Origin: Flavobacteriales bacterium
GTDB lineage: Bacteria; Bacteroidota; Bacteroidia; Flavobacteriales_F; PHOS-HE28
Length of the DNA: 64,000 nt
Reading direction: 5' to 3'
NCBI GenBank assembly: GCA_016717225.1
Contig: JADKGB010000015.1
Location: 1-64,000, forward strand
Part shown: piece by piece, positions 43,086-51,114 of the stretch
How the letters are laid out: each line of letters starts with the position of its first letter
Position numbering within the stretch: position 1 is the first letter of the stretch
Notes under the pieces: generated by a model
Databases searched by the model: none
What the model was told of the DNA's origin: nothing
Seen by the model: only the letters and a program-made list of their open reading frames with translations
Translations under genes and position numbers: made by a program

Positions 43086-44225
43086 TCAGATTCGGCTGTG
43101 CAACCTCAAGAACCGATCGATGTGCCCGAATTCTTCCTCGCCCAATGTGAGGTTCCAGTTCGGCGCTGTGCCGGATCCTGTGTAGTGGACCAAAAGGTGT
43201 GGTAGACCAAGGCATGCAGCGATCTGAACGAAGTATGCCGCGTTCTTCTCTTGCAAGAGGGTTGGATAAAATTCAACAACGGCCGCATCCGTCGCATACA
43301 CCAGATTGGTGAAGCCAGCTCCATGAACGCCGATGATGATGCCAGCATGTGCGAACAGATCCACCTGTTCCGGAAGTGAAAGATCTTCCAATGTGACGAA
43401 GCGGAAGTTGAGTTTCGGATAGCGTTCAGCGATCAGTTCTTCGTTGGTCATGTGCCGCCCCGGTTGTTTGCGCCTGGTAATAATGATGTTGTGCCGCTCT
43501 TCACGAACACCCCCGATGCGCGCGTGGCCGGTGTGGTTCAACCAGCGAATGTGTTCGGGAGCGTACACCTCCACATTGCCGTTCGTCGGATCACAACTAT
43601 GAGGGTTACTGACCATCAAACAACGACGCATGATCTTCCGTCTGGATCCGTGTGTGATGATCCGGGACTCGTCCAAGCCGAACAAGAATTCCATCGTTCC
43701 GCGAACGAAGCTTGAAGAGCCTTCATTGATCAACACTTTCCATTTCGTGTCGGCAAGTTGGTCCTGAACCAATGCCAGCCGCCCCATGCTCTCGAGCGTC
43801 CAATGGAAATAGCTGATGTCCAAATAATTCGTGAGCGGGATCACGTTTTCGAACACGACCGGGATCATCAGTTTGCGGCCGATGATCAGGTGCTCCACAT
43901 GACTGCGCAACAAGTAGCTTGAGCGGAACAAGGTGGATTCCAATATCACTTCACCCTCCCGATCGATCACTACGCCTTTGCCGAGCATTTCCGCATCGAC
44001 CAACTCGACTTTGAACGCAGCATCCAATGCGAAGTGCGAACCCTTCCACCAGAACGGCTCTGGACCGATGTAGGTGAGTTTGGAGCGATCCCATTGAACG
44101 GTGCGTTTCGGCAACAATTCGATCTGCCCCACAAGTGGTTTCTTCCGTAGGTCCAGTTGTTTTATCAGCGGCCGAAGCAGGTGGCTCAGTGCTTTGACCA
44201 GGCTGAAACGGAAGTCTCGAAGCAT
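43086..44225 (-). CDS. Glycosyltransferase family 61 protein
   Basis: Glycosyltransferase of the GT61/DUF563 type, 379 residues from ATG 44223-44225. The C-terminal half has the family signature: IIITRRKQPGRHMTNEEL, DLFAHAGIIIGVHGAGFTNL and DAAVVEFYP. The N-terminal half is variable. It presumably adds a sugar to the surface polysaccharide built by the upstream genes. It is the last gene of the operon, 58 bp after the phosphatase gene, the only non-overlapping junction in that operon. Confidence 0.87.
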   Translation of the reverse strand: MLRDFRFSLVKALSHLLRPLIKQLDLRKKPLVGQIELLPKRTVQWDRSKLTYIGPEPFWWKGSHFALDAAFKVELVDAEMLGKGVVIDREGEVILESTLFRSSYLLRSHVEHLIIGRKLMIPVVFENVIPLTNYLDISYFHWTLESMGRLALVQDQLADTKWKVLINEGSSSFVRGTMEFLFGLDESRIITHGSRRKIMRRCLMVSNPHSCDPTNGNVEVYAPEHIRWLNHTGHARIGGVREERHNIIITRRKQPGRHMTNEELIAERYPKLNFRFVTLEDLSLPEQVDLFAHAGIIIGVHGAGFTNLVYATDAAVVEFYPTLLQEKNAAYFVQIAACLGLPHLLVHYTGSGTAPNWNLTLGEEEFGHIDRFLRLHSRI

Positions 44226-44283
44226 GTGCACAAGATCGGTAGGCCGGAGGATAGTCTGGTCGAACAGCCGATCGTGCGGATCG

Positions 44284-45033
44284 CTATAGTGACTTGTTCA
44301 ACAACTTCCCGCTGCCGAGGAGTTTGTGAAGGTATTGTTCGGTTCGGCTCGCTTTGATCGCATCCACATGTCCCATGCTATGGCAATCACTGCCTAGCAA
44401 TTCATACCATCCAAGATCGATCAGTTTTTCGGCGCACTTCTTAGCGCTTGGTCCGTACGCGCCCATCAATGCGATCGTGTTGAGTTGAAAGAGAACGCCG
44501 CGGTCTTTCAATTTCTCCATCATGGTGAAGTCCTGATGCCAGAATTGATAGCGTTCCGGATGGGCCAGCACAGGCCTGTAACCTGCGGTCTGCATCTCGA
44601 AGACCACACTCAAAAGGACCATTGGTTCGCTGATGAACGGTAGTTCGAACAAAAGCAGGTTATCCCCGAAGGTGAGAACACGTTTCTGTTTTACGAGCGT
44701 TTCCAGTTCGTGATCCAGGTAGTATTCGGCTGCGGCATCGATCTCCATAGGGATGCCTTTCACCAGCAGTTCACGACGCACCGTTTCCAGTCCCGAAAGG
44801 ATGATCTCCGGTGTGTTCATGTAGCCATCGGCCATCACATGCGGGGTGGTGATCACCTTGCTATACCCAAGCTCGTGCATGGCGCTGATCAACTCGATGC
44901 TCTGTTCCAGTGTTTGAGCGCCATCATCGATGCCAGGTATGAAATGACTGTGAACGTCGCATTTCAAAACGCTCAGATCCGCCGGTCCAAGATCGGGTTG
45001 TGAGGGTCCGAACAATTTTCCGAAGAACCCCAT
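44284..45033 (-). CDS. CpsB/CapC-type PHP-family tyrosine phosphatase
   Basis: Metal-dependent protein tyrosine phosphatase of the PHP fold, which regulates polysaccharide chain length by acting on a BY-kinase. 249 residues from ATG 45031-45033 with metal ligands in CDVHSHFIPGIDDGAQTLE, VITTPHVMADGY, LLFELPF, LAHPERYQF and LLGSDCHSMGH. The cognate BY-kinase is not in this window. It starts 2 bp after the rfbB stop (a TTG start overlapping it is also possible). Confidence 0.9.
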   Translation of the reverse strand: MGFFGKLFGPSQPDLGPADLSVLKCDVHSHFIPGIDDGAQTLEQSIELISAMHELGYSKVITTPHVMADGYMNTPEIILSGLETVRRELLVKGIPMEIDAAAEYYLDHELETLVKQKRVLTFGDNLLLFELPFISEPMVLLSVVFEMQTAGYRPVLAHPERYQFWHQDFTMMEKLKDRGVLFQLNTIALMGAYGPSAKKCAEKLIDLGWYELLGSDCHSMGHVDAIKASRTEQYLHKLLGSGKLLNKSL

Positions 45034-45035
45034 GT

Positions 45036-46097
45036 TCAACGTTTGGAGTATTGGGCGTCGTAATAGCTACGGTACGCACCCGAAGTGACGTGTTCAAGCC
45101 AAGGCTCATTGGCCAGGTACCAATCCACTGTACGCTCCAACCCTTGCTCGAATGTGATGCTCGGTTTCCATCCCAGCTCGCGCTCGATCTTGCTTGCGTC
45201 GATCGCATATCGAAGATCATGTCCCGCTCGATCGGTGACGTAGCTGATGAGTTTGGCACTCTCACCCTCTGCACGACCTAGTTTCTTGTCCATGACCTTG
45301 CAAAGGAGATGGACGAGATCGATGTTGGTCCACTCATTGTGCCCACCGATATTGTACGTCTCGCCGTTCTTTCCATGATGGAATACGGCGTCTATCGCTG
45401 AAGCATGATCCTCCACCCACAGCCAATCGCGCACGTTCTCACCCTTTCCGTAGATCGGGAGTGGTTTGTTCGAACGGATGTTGTTGATCATGAGCGGGAT
45501 CAACTTTTCGGGGAATTGATGACTGCCGTAATTGTTGCTGCAGTTGCTGATGACGAACGGCAGCTTGTACGTGTTGCCATAGGCACGGACGAAGTGGTCG
45601 CTTGCGGCTTTGCTCGCACTGTACGGGCTTTGTGGATCGTACGCCGTCTTTTCAGTGAAGAAGCCGCCATGGTGCAACGAACCATACACCTCATCCGTGC
45701 TGATATGATAGAATCGCTTTCCGTCGAACGAGTTCTTCCATGCTTCGCGTGCTGCGTTCAACAAATTGGCGGTACCCACCACGTTGGTTCCAACAAAAGC
45801 CATCGGGTCGCTGATGCTCCGGTCCACGTGACTTTCCGCTGCCAGATGGATCACATCGCTGATCTCCCTTTCCTTGAACAGTTCAACCATTTCCCCGGCA
45901 TCGCGGATATCGCCTCGCACGAAGTCGTGGTTCAATTCGCCTTCCACGTCCCGCAAGTTCTCCAGATTGCCAGCATACGTAAGTGCGTCCAAATTCACAA
46001 TGCGGTACGTGGGATACTTGGTAACGAATCGACGCACGACATGGCTGCCGATAAAGCCGGCACCGCCCGTAATGAGGATCGTTCGTCTATTGCTCAT
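45036..46097 (-). CDS. rfbB: dTDP-glucose 4,6-dehydratase
   Basis: Makes dTDP-4-keto-6-deoxyglucose, precursor of rhamnose and other deoxysugars. 353 residues with the NAD motif ILITGGAGFIGSHVVRRFV, the catalytic triad regions HISTDEVYGSLHH and YSASKAASDHFVRAYG, and VWVEDHASAIDAVF-type C-terminal motifs. RmlA, RmlC and RmlD are not in the window. The ATG overlaps the upstream dehydrogenase stop by 4 bp. Confidence 0.96.
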   Translation of the reverse strand: MSNRRTILITGGAGFIGSHVVRRFVTKYPTYRIVNLDALTYAGNLENLRDVEGELNHDFVRGDIRDAGEMVELFKEREISDVIHLAAESHVDRSISDPMAFVGTNVVGTANLLNAAREAWKNSFDGKRFYHISTDEVYGSLHHGGFFTEKTAYDPQSPYSASKAASDHFVRAYGNTYKLPFVISNCSNNYGSHQFPEKLIPLMINNIRSNKPLPIYGKGENVRDWLWVEDHASAIDAVFHHGKNGETYNIGGHNEWTNIDLVHLLCKVMDKKLGRAEGESAKLISYVTDRAGHDLRYAIDASKIERELGWKPSITFEQGLERTVDWYLANEPWLEHVTSGAYRSYYDAQYSKR

Positions 46098-47392
46098 AAG
46101 CTCCAGTAGGCAAGGGTTTTCACCTTTCTCCGATAGATGCCTTTCAGGTCCACGAGAATTCCTTTCTGCGTGAGCAGGCTCTTGAACCAGGCTTCGTCCT
46201 TATCGGCGTATTCAGCATGGTTCACAGCCACGATGATCGCATCGTACGGTCCCTTCATTTCCTTCACCAGCTCGTAGCCGTATTCGTGCTTCACCTCGTC
46301 GCTGTCCGCATGCGGGTCGGCCACGTCAACGGTGCAACTGAAGCTCTTCAGCTCGCGCACAACATCGGCCACCTTGCTGTTGCGAATGTCCGTTACGTTC
46401 TCCTTGAAGGTGGCACCCATCACAAGAATGCGCGCTTCCGCGGGATTCTTCCCTGCGGCGATCACCTTCTTCACGGTTTGCTTGGCCACGTATCCGCCCA
46501 TGCTGTCGTTCACGTAGCGGCCGCTGTCGATGATCTGCGCGTGGTAACCCAATTCCTTCGCCTTGTAGACCAAGTAGTACGGATCCACGCCAATGCAGTG
46601 GCCGCCCACCAAGCCCGGTTGGAACCGCAAAAAATTCCATTTGGTACCAGCTGCCTCAAGGACATCATAGGTGTTGATGCCCATCTTGTTGAAGATGATC
46701 GAGAGCTCGTTGGTGAGTGCGATGTTGACGTCCCGCTGCGTGTTCTCGATGATCTTGGAAGCTTCGGCCACCTTGATGCTCGCAGCTCGATGCACACCGG
46801 CTTTCACCACCAGTTCGTACACTTTGGCGATGATCTCCGCGCTCTCCGCATCGCAGCCGCTGCTCACTTTCACGATGCTGCTCAATGTATGTTCCTTGTC
46901 ACCTGGATTGATCCGCTCCGGTGAGTATCCCACTTTGAAGTCGGTAACGTACTTCAGGCTGCTCAGGCTTTCCAAAAGGGGCACACAATCCTCCTCGGTG
47001 CAGCCAGGATACACCGTGCTTTCGTACACCACGTAGTCGTTCGCCTTCAACACTTGGCCAACCGTACGCGTGGCGCCCAATAAGGGTTTCAGGTCGGGGA
47101 TGTTCTGATCGTCGATGGGTGTAGGCACGGCCACGATGAAGAATTCCACATCGCGCAGGTCGTTGATGTCCGCAGTGAATTGGATGTCGCAGCCTTTGAA
47201 ATCCTCTGCCGAAAGTTCGTTGCTCGGATCCTCGTTCCGGCGCATCATGTCCACGCGCTTCTGGTTGATGTCGAAGCCCACCACCTTGATGCGGCGCGCG
47301 AATTCCAATGCGATCGGAAGGCCCACATATCCGAGCCCTATTACGGCGAGTTTCGCCTCTTTCTTGATCAGTCGTTGATACAGGTCACTCAT
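46094..47392 (-). CDS. Nucleotide sugar dehydrogenase (UDP-N-acetylhexosamine 6-dehydrogenase type)
   Basis: Oxidises C6 of a UDP-N-acetylhexosamine to the uronic acid. 432 residues: Rossmann motif LAVIGLGYVGLPIALEFARR, catalytic Cys in GLVGGHCIGVDPYYLVYKA, and a C-terminal UDP-binding domain (ILVMGATFKENVTDIRNSKV). It is closest in pattern to WbpO/TviB/WbpA enzymes rather than UDP-glucose dehydrogenases. With the next genes upstream it suggests a UDP-GlcNAc(3NAc)A type precursor. Overlaps both neighbours by 4 bp. Confidence 0.92.
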   Translation of the reverse strand: MSDLYQRLIKKEAKLAVIGLGYVGLPIALEFARRIKVVGFDINQKRVDMMRRNEDPSNELSAEDFKGCDIQFTADINDLRDVEFFIVAVPTPIDDQNIPDLKPLLGATRTVGQVLKANDYVVYESTVYPGCTEEDCVPLLESLSSLKYVTDFKVGYSPERINPGDKEHTLSSIVKVSSGCDAESAEIIAKVYELVVKAGVHRAASIKVAEASKIIENTQRDVNIALTNELSIIFNKMGINTYDVLEAAGTKWNFLRFQPGLVGGHCIGVDPYYLVYKAKELGYHAQIIDSGRYVNDSMGGYVAKQTVKKVIAAGKNPAEARILVMGATFKENVTDIRNSKVADVVRELKSFSCTVDVADPHADSDEVKHEYGYELVKEMKGPYDAIIVAVNHAEYADKDEAWFKSLLTQKGILVDLKGIYRRKVKTLAYWSL

Positions 47393-48402
47393 GTTTTCAG
47401 CTTGTAGATGCGTTCGATGATCTCCACCACTTTCAATCCTTCGAGCGCATTGGTAGTAAGTGTTGTGCGGCCTTTCAGCGTGTCCACCACATTATCGATG
47501 ATGTAACTGTGGTTGTTGGCGCTGCCCTTGTATGAGCCATAATCGTTCGCCGGATTTGTGGCGGCGAGCTTGGGCATCGTGTAGTCCTTGATATGGCAAA
47601 CCTCCACCTGGTCCATGTACTGCCCGCCGATCTTCACGCTCCCCTTGCTGCCGATGATCGTCATGCTGCTTTCCAGGTTCTTGTCCCATACCGACGTGCT
47701 GTAGTTGATGCAACCCATGCCGCCGTTAACGAAACGGAATTGCACCAACCCACTGTCTTCGAATTCGGTAAGGCCCGCATGGTTGAAGTCGGCGAACTTG
47801 GCCTGTATCTCGGTGATGTCGCCGAACAGCCAGTACATGATGTCGATGAAATGACTGAACTGCGTGAATAGCGTTCCGCCGTCGAGCTCCTGCGAGCCCT
47901 TCCAACCACCCTTTTTGTAGTAGCGCTCGTCGCGGTTCCAATAGCAGTTCACCTGCACGATGAAGATGTCGCCCAAGCGTTTCTCATCGATGATGCCTTT
48001 GATCCATGCGCTCGGAGGTGAGTAACGGTTCTGCATCACACCGAATACGGTTCGGTGAACCTGCAACGCCTTGTACAGAACTTCCTCGCACTCGCTTTTG
48101 CTCAGTCCCATGGGCTTCTCGCACACCACATGTTTGCGCGCCTCCAACGCCATAAGGCTCTGTTGTGCGTGCAATCCGTTCGGGGTGCACACATTCACAA
48201 CGTCGATGCTCGGCATCTCACGGAGCATGGCCTCCAACTCAGTGAACACTGGAACGCCGAACTGGTCCGCACCGGTCTCGCCACTGGGGCGGGTGTCGCA
48301 CATAGCCAGCAGTTCCGCTTCGGGGTGGCGCTTCACCATCTCCGCATGGCGCTTGCCGATATGGCCGCAGCCCACAATGGCGAATTTGATGGGCCCGTTC
48401 AT
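47389..48402 (-). CDS. Gfo/Idh/MocA oxidoreductase, WbpB/WlbA-like
   Basis: NAD-dependent sugar oxidoreductase of 337 residues. N-terminal Rossmann motif FAIVGCGHIGKRHAEMVKRH, catalytic Lys in VCEKPMGLSKSEC, and substrate-domain GGTLFTQFSHFIDIMYWLFG. The combination with a UDP-sugar dehydrogenase and a hexapeptide acetyltransferase matches WbpB, which oxidises C3 of UDP-GlcNAcA to allow amination. The ATG would overlap the true stop of the upstream acetyltransferase by 3 bases once that gene's frameshift is repaired. Confidence 0.9.
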   Translation of the reverse strand: MNGPIKFAIVGCGHIGKRHAEMVKRHPEAELLAMCDTRPSGETGADQFGVPVFTELEAMLREMPSIDVVNVCTPNGLHAQQSLMALEARKHVVCEKPMGLSKSECEEVLYKALQVHRTVFGVMQNRYSPPSAWIKGIIDEKRLGDIFIVQVNCYWNRDERYYKKGGWKGSQELDGGTLFTQFSHFIDIMYWLFGDITEIQAKFADFNHAGLTEFEDSGLVQFRFVNGGMGCINYSTSVWDKNLESSMTIIGSKGSVKIGGQYMDQVEVCHIKDYTMPKLAATNPANDYGSYKGSANNHSYIIDNVVDTLKGRTTLTTNALEGLKVVEIIERIYKLKT

Positions 48403-48972
48403 GAGACCCGCTTCACGTTACCGCCCGAGAGCGTGAATTTCTGCCCACTTTCGGGACAGGTTGCTTCTCCGTTCGCGTCGAATTTCAGCTTGTGCCCGAA
48501 CTCGCTCATCCAACCTGTTTGACGCGCAGGGTTGCCTACGACCAAGGCGTAGTCCGGCTACTTCCTTGGTGACCACGGCCCCCGCCCCGATGAAGGCGAA
48601 ACGGCCGATATCGTGCCCGCAAACGATGGTGGCGTTGGCACCGATGGAAGCCCCTGTTTTCACGAGTGTGCGAAGGTATTCCCCTCTCCGGATCACGGCG
48701 CTGCGCGGATTGATCACGTTGGTGAACACGCACGAAGGACCCAGGAACACATCATCCTCGCACTCCACACCGGTATAGAGACTGACATTGTTCTGCACCT
48801 TCACGTTGCGCCCCAATTTCACGTCCGGGCTGATCACCACGTTCTGCCCGATGTTGCAATTCTCCCCGATCACACACCCCGGCATGATGTGGCTGAAGTG
48901 CCAGATGCGCGTGCCCGCCCCGATGGTGCAGCCGGGGTCAATGACAGCGGTGGGGTGGGCGGTGTAGTCCAT
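48399..48972 (-). CDS. WbpD/WlbB-like UDP-amino-sugar N-acetyltransferase, frameshifted near C-terminus
   Basis: Left-handed beta-helix acetyltransferase; hexapeptide turns run from GCTIGAGTRIWHFSHIMPGC to HDIGRFAFIGAGAVVTKEV. The uninterrupted frame then leaves the family (AGLRLGRRQPCASNRLDERV) and stops at 48418. In the next frame the conserved tail is fully present: PDYALVVGNPARQTGWMSEF, GHKLKFDANGEATCPES, GQKFTLSGGNVKRVS, with a TGA at 48399-48401 that overlaps the next ATG. Removing one base at 48558 restores the protein. It is the first gene of the polysaccharide operon. Either a sequencing error or a very recent mutation; function is likely if the former. Confidence 0.88.
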
Positions 48973-48983
48973 ATGCTCATCTG

Positions 48984-49007
48984 CTCATGGGGACATGTGC
49001 CCATGAG
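48984..49007. promoter_or_regulatory. Near-perfect 24-bp palindrome in the leader of the polysaccharide operon
   Basis: ctcatggg (48984-48991) and cccatgag (49000-49007) enclose gacatgtg; 22 of 24 positions are symmetric. It lies between the candidate -7 element (49025-49032) and the first ATG (48972), so it would be a hairpin in the 5' leader or an operator just downstream of the promoter. Confidence 0.5.
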
Positions 49008-49697
49008 GGTGTGGAAAAGGGGTGCGAATGTACCGAACGGTGCCTATGCCTTGCGGGTTGGTCGTACGGCATCGGTGCTGACCTGCAGCGGCACCCAAGA
49101 CAGGCTGCGACACGTCATGAAAGAGAGCGAAGGACGGCTCCGGGGAATGTAGGATGCATGGATTCAAAAGGAGGTGGCGGGAAGGAACTTTTCGTCGTTC
49201 CGGTGAAATCAACGCGATGCCGATGCCGAACGACGGAAACGGCTCATCAACGAACGCATCGCCGAGCTGAACGAACGCAGCTTGGCTTGCGGTAAGTGTG
49301 CAACTGCCACAAATGACCACGACTGAGGCAACGATCGCGGCAATGCCCATTGCGAACGAAGTAAGCGCGGCGGGAACGACAACAAACAGGGTTGACATGA
49401 ACGCAGTTGGGACAGCGATCGACACGACGTGCATGGAAATGATATCTCGCGGCGTGATAACCGAGGTTGTGGGCCGAGAACCCGGTTCGGCGATGACCGA
49501 GAAGGAGGGAACAGGCCGAGAGGAACACCTACAGGCCGGGTAAACAGAAGGTCGCGTGACCAGACCCAAGCCCATCAGCGTTGGAAGAAGGCTGATTTAT
49601 GCGCGAGACGCTTAAGTCATGCATGGGATGCCTGAATCGCAACCACCTGCACTATGCTGCCCGTTGTACCGGTCAACTGCACAAAACGCAGGAGCGC
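49008..49697. other. Gap of about 700 bp without a supported gene
   Basis: Between the polysaccharide operon and the 227-residue protein. Open frames exist on both strands (for example 49298-49543 plus, 48985-49575 minus with a hydrophobic stretch), but none has a recognisable domain, a convincing start, or an uninterrupted conserved pattern. A short segment at about 49211-49323 reads ADAERRKRLINERIAELNER and then ACGKCATATNDHD before a stop, which looks like a gene remnant. Nothing else identified. Confidence 0.4.
49025..49032 (-). promoter_or_regulatory. Candidate -7 element, TACATTCG, of the polysaccharide operon
   Basis: Seven of eight matches to TAnnTTTG on the minus strand; predicted start near 49018, giving a leader of about 46 nt that includes the palindrome. 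No TTG at the standard distance. Confidence 0.4.
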
Positions 49698-50381
49698 ATG
49701 AACAAAGTAAGTGAGAACAAGATGACGATGATCTATGCTACGCTGGCGGCCTGCGCCAAGTTCGTAGCGACCTGGACGGGACTCGTTGCGTTCAAGAACG
49801 CACACGATGAACTCGTGGCCAATATGAAGAGCATCGAGGATGCCAGCGAAACGCAGGAGCTGAACATGAAGGGTGCCGCCTTGGACAAGCGGTTCAAGCG
49901 GGATGCGATGACACAGAAGACGATCGTGATGGCCCATGCGCTGTTCGCGTATGCCGAAGACACGAACGACATCGTATTGCGTGAGAAGGCGAATCTGAGC
50001 GAGGGTGACCTGACCAAGAAGCGTGACGCCATCGTGGCGCAACTGTGCCAAGGCATCAGCAATCTGGCGACGGCCCTTGGCGCCAGCTTGGTAGACTATG
50101 GTGTAACGGCCGCTGAGATCACCGGACTGCAAAGCGCCATTGACAACTACGTTGCCGTGGTGACCGCACCGCGGAATGCTACCACCGTGCGCAAGGGCGC
50201 CACCGCGGAGATCAATACACTGATGAAGGACAGCATGAAGATCCTGAACAATCGGATGGACAAGCTGATGCCGGAGTTCAAGGAGAGCAAGCCGGAGTTC
50301 TACCAAGAGTATTTCGATGCGCGGATCGTGGTGGACGCGACGGGCAGCAGCAAGAAGGAGGAGGTGAAGAAGGCGGCTTGA
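49698..50381 (+). CDS. Helical protein of unknown family
   Basis: A 227-residue protein without recognised domains, predicted almost all helical (LVANMKSIEDASETQELNMK, INTLMKDSMKILNNRMDKLM) with a lysine-rich C-terminus (SSKKEEVKKAA) and no signal peptide or membrane helix. The ATG at 49698 (NKVSENKMTMIYATLAACAK) is preferred over 49599 because the extra residues look non-coding. It has its own terminator. I recall similar unannotated helical proteins in Bacteroidota genomes but cannot name a family. Confidence 0.75.
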   Translation: MNKVSENKMTMIYATLAACAKFVATWTGLVAFKNAHDELVANMKSIEDASETQELNMKGAALDKRFKRDAMTQKTIVMAHALFAYAEDTNDIVLREKANLSEGDLTKKRDAIVAQLCQGISNLATALGASLVDYGVTAAEITGLQSAIDNYVAVVTAPRNATTVRKGATAEINTLMKDSMKILNNRMDKLMPEFKESKPEFYQEYFDARIVVDATGSSKKEEVKKAA

Positions 50382-50396
50382 CCTAATACACCCCAC

Positions 50397-50420
50397 CCCG
50401 GCCCTCCCCGGTGGGGAGGG
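50397..50420. repeat. Repeat A, copy 1 (palindromic, 24 bp)
   Basis: Stem ccctcccc / ggggaggg; identical to 50522-50545. Just after the stop of the 227-residue protein gene. Confidence 0.75.
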
Positions 50421-50440
50421 GGCTGAGGACTTTGATGAGA

Positions 50441-50474
50441 AGAGCTCTGGAGCGATCCGGGGCTCTTTTGTTTT
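50441..50474 (+). terminator. Rho-independent terminator of the 227-residue protein gene
   Basis: agagctctgg (50441-50450), loop agcgat, ccggggctct (50457-50466), 8 of 10 pairs, followed by ttttgtttt. It is the clearest intrinsic terminator in the window. Confidence 0.75.
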
Positions 50475-50475
50475 A

Positions 50476-50516
50476 CCTCACCCCCGGCCCCACTCCCGAG
50501 GAGAGGGGGGAAATGC
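50476..50516. repeat. Repeat B, copy 1 (41 bp)
   Basis: Begins cctcacccccggcccc, contains the palindromic ctcccgaggagagg core and ends aaatgc. One mismatch to copy 2 at 50608-50648. Confidence 0.75.
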
Positions 50517-50521
50517 ACCCA

Positions 50522-50545
50522 CCCGGCCCTCCCCGGTGGGGAGGG
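50522..50545. repeat. Repeat A, copy 2
   Basis: Identical 24 bp to copy 1; directly follows repeat B copy 1. Confidence 0.75.
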
Positions 50546-50558
50546 AGGCTACCGCCGC

Positions 50559-50599
50559 ATATCAGTCGTGATCGGGCGGTGGCGGTGGTTCGCAGTCTG
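50559..50599 (-). pseudogene. Duplicated tail of the XRE regulator gene
   Basis: 41 bp with 5 differences from 50763-50803, the 3' end of the XRE gene. On the minus strand it reads DCEPPPPPDHD and stop against DCEPPPSPDHD and stop, so most differences are silent. It is a relic of a second copy of the regulator's end, bracketed by repeats A and B. Confidence 0.6.
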
Positions 50600-50607
50600 G
50601 GCCTTTG

Positions 50608-50648
50608 CCTCACCCCCGGCCCCTCTCCCGAGGAGAGGGGGGAAATGC
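50608..50648. repeat. Repeat B, copy 2
   Basis: One mismatch to copy 1. Here it is followed not by repeat A but by a longer GC-rich hairpin: tgcgcggtg (50664-50672) against caccgcgca (50711-50719). Confidence 0.75.
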
Positions 50649-50765
50649 CACCCCACCCTCAACTGCGCGGTGACGCTTCGTTGAGCAAAGCCGACCCTCC
50701 TCGGCATCGCCACCGCGCAGACGCTTCGGCGGAGCGAGGTGGGGAGGGGGAGAGAGCGCCGGATA

Positions 50766-50993
50766 TCAGTCGTGATCTGGCGACGGAGGTGGCTCGCAGT
50801 CTGCGAAATCGTGTAGGCTGCACTCGGCAATGGTGGAGAACTGGTGCAGCTGACCGAAGGATGGATCGGCCTTGCCGGTTTCGATGCGGCTGACCCCGGT
50901 CTGGTCAATGCCCAATTTCTTGCCGACGTATTCCTGGCTGTAGCCTTTGGTGAGGCGCTTGATGCGCACAGCTTCCCCAATTCTCATCAGCAT
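50766..50993 (-). CDS. Small XRE-family helix-turn-helix regulator
   Basis: A 75-residue DNA-binding protein, essentially one HTH_3 domain: RIGEAVRIKRLTKGYSQEYV, GKKLGIDQTGVSRIETGKAD, then PSFGQLHQFSTIAECSLHDF and a proline-rich tail (CEPPPSPDHD). Small stand-alone XRE proteins usually repress a neighbouring unit. It is divergent from the secreted-protein/RHS cassette, and the 416-bp gap has iterons and an inverted repeat that could be its operators; control of the cassette is an inference. Confidence 0.88.
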   Translation of the reverse strand: MLMRIGEAVRIKRLTKGYSQEYVGKKLGIDQTGVSRIETGKADPSFGQLHQFSTIAECSLHDFADCEPPPSPDHD

Positions 50994-51114
50994 AGGTGGA
51001 TCGCTAGTGACGGTCCGAAGGCGAAGTTTTGATGGGTGCCGGAAAGGAGAGGTACCCTGAAAAGGGTAATTTGAGGATGAGATATGAACTGGGGGTGTTG
51101 ATAAGGGTGAGCTT

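Noticed and set aside
48985..49575. 196-codon minus-strand frame with a hydrophobic stretch
   Set aside because: No start context, no family pattern, and it includes the palindrome and promoter region of the neighbouring operon.
50389..50805. CRISPR-like array
   Set aside because: The repeats are palindromic and of different kinds, with no regular spacers and no cas genes.
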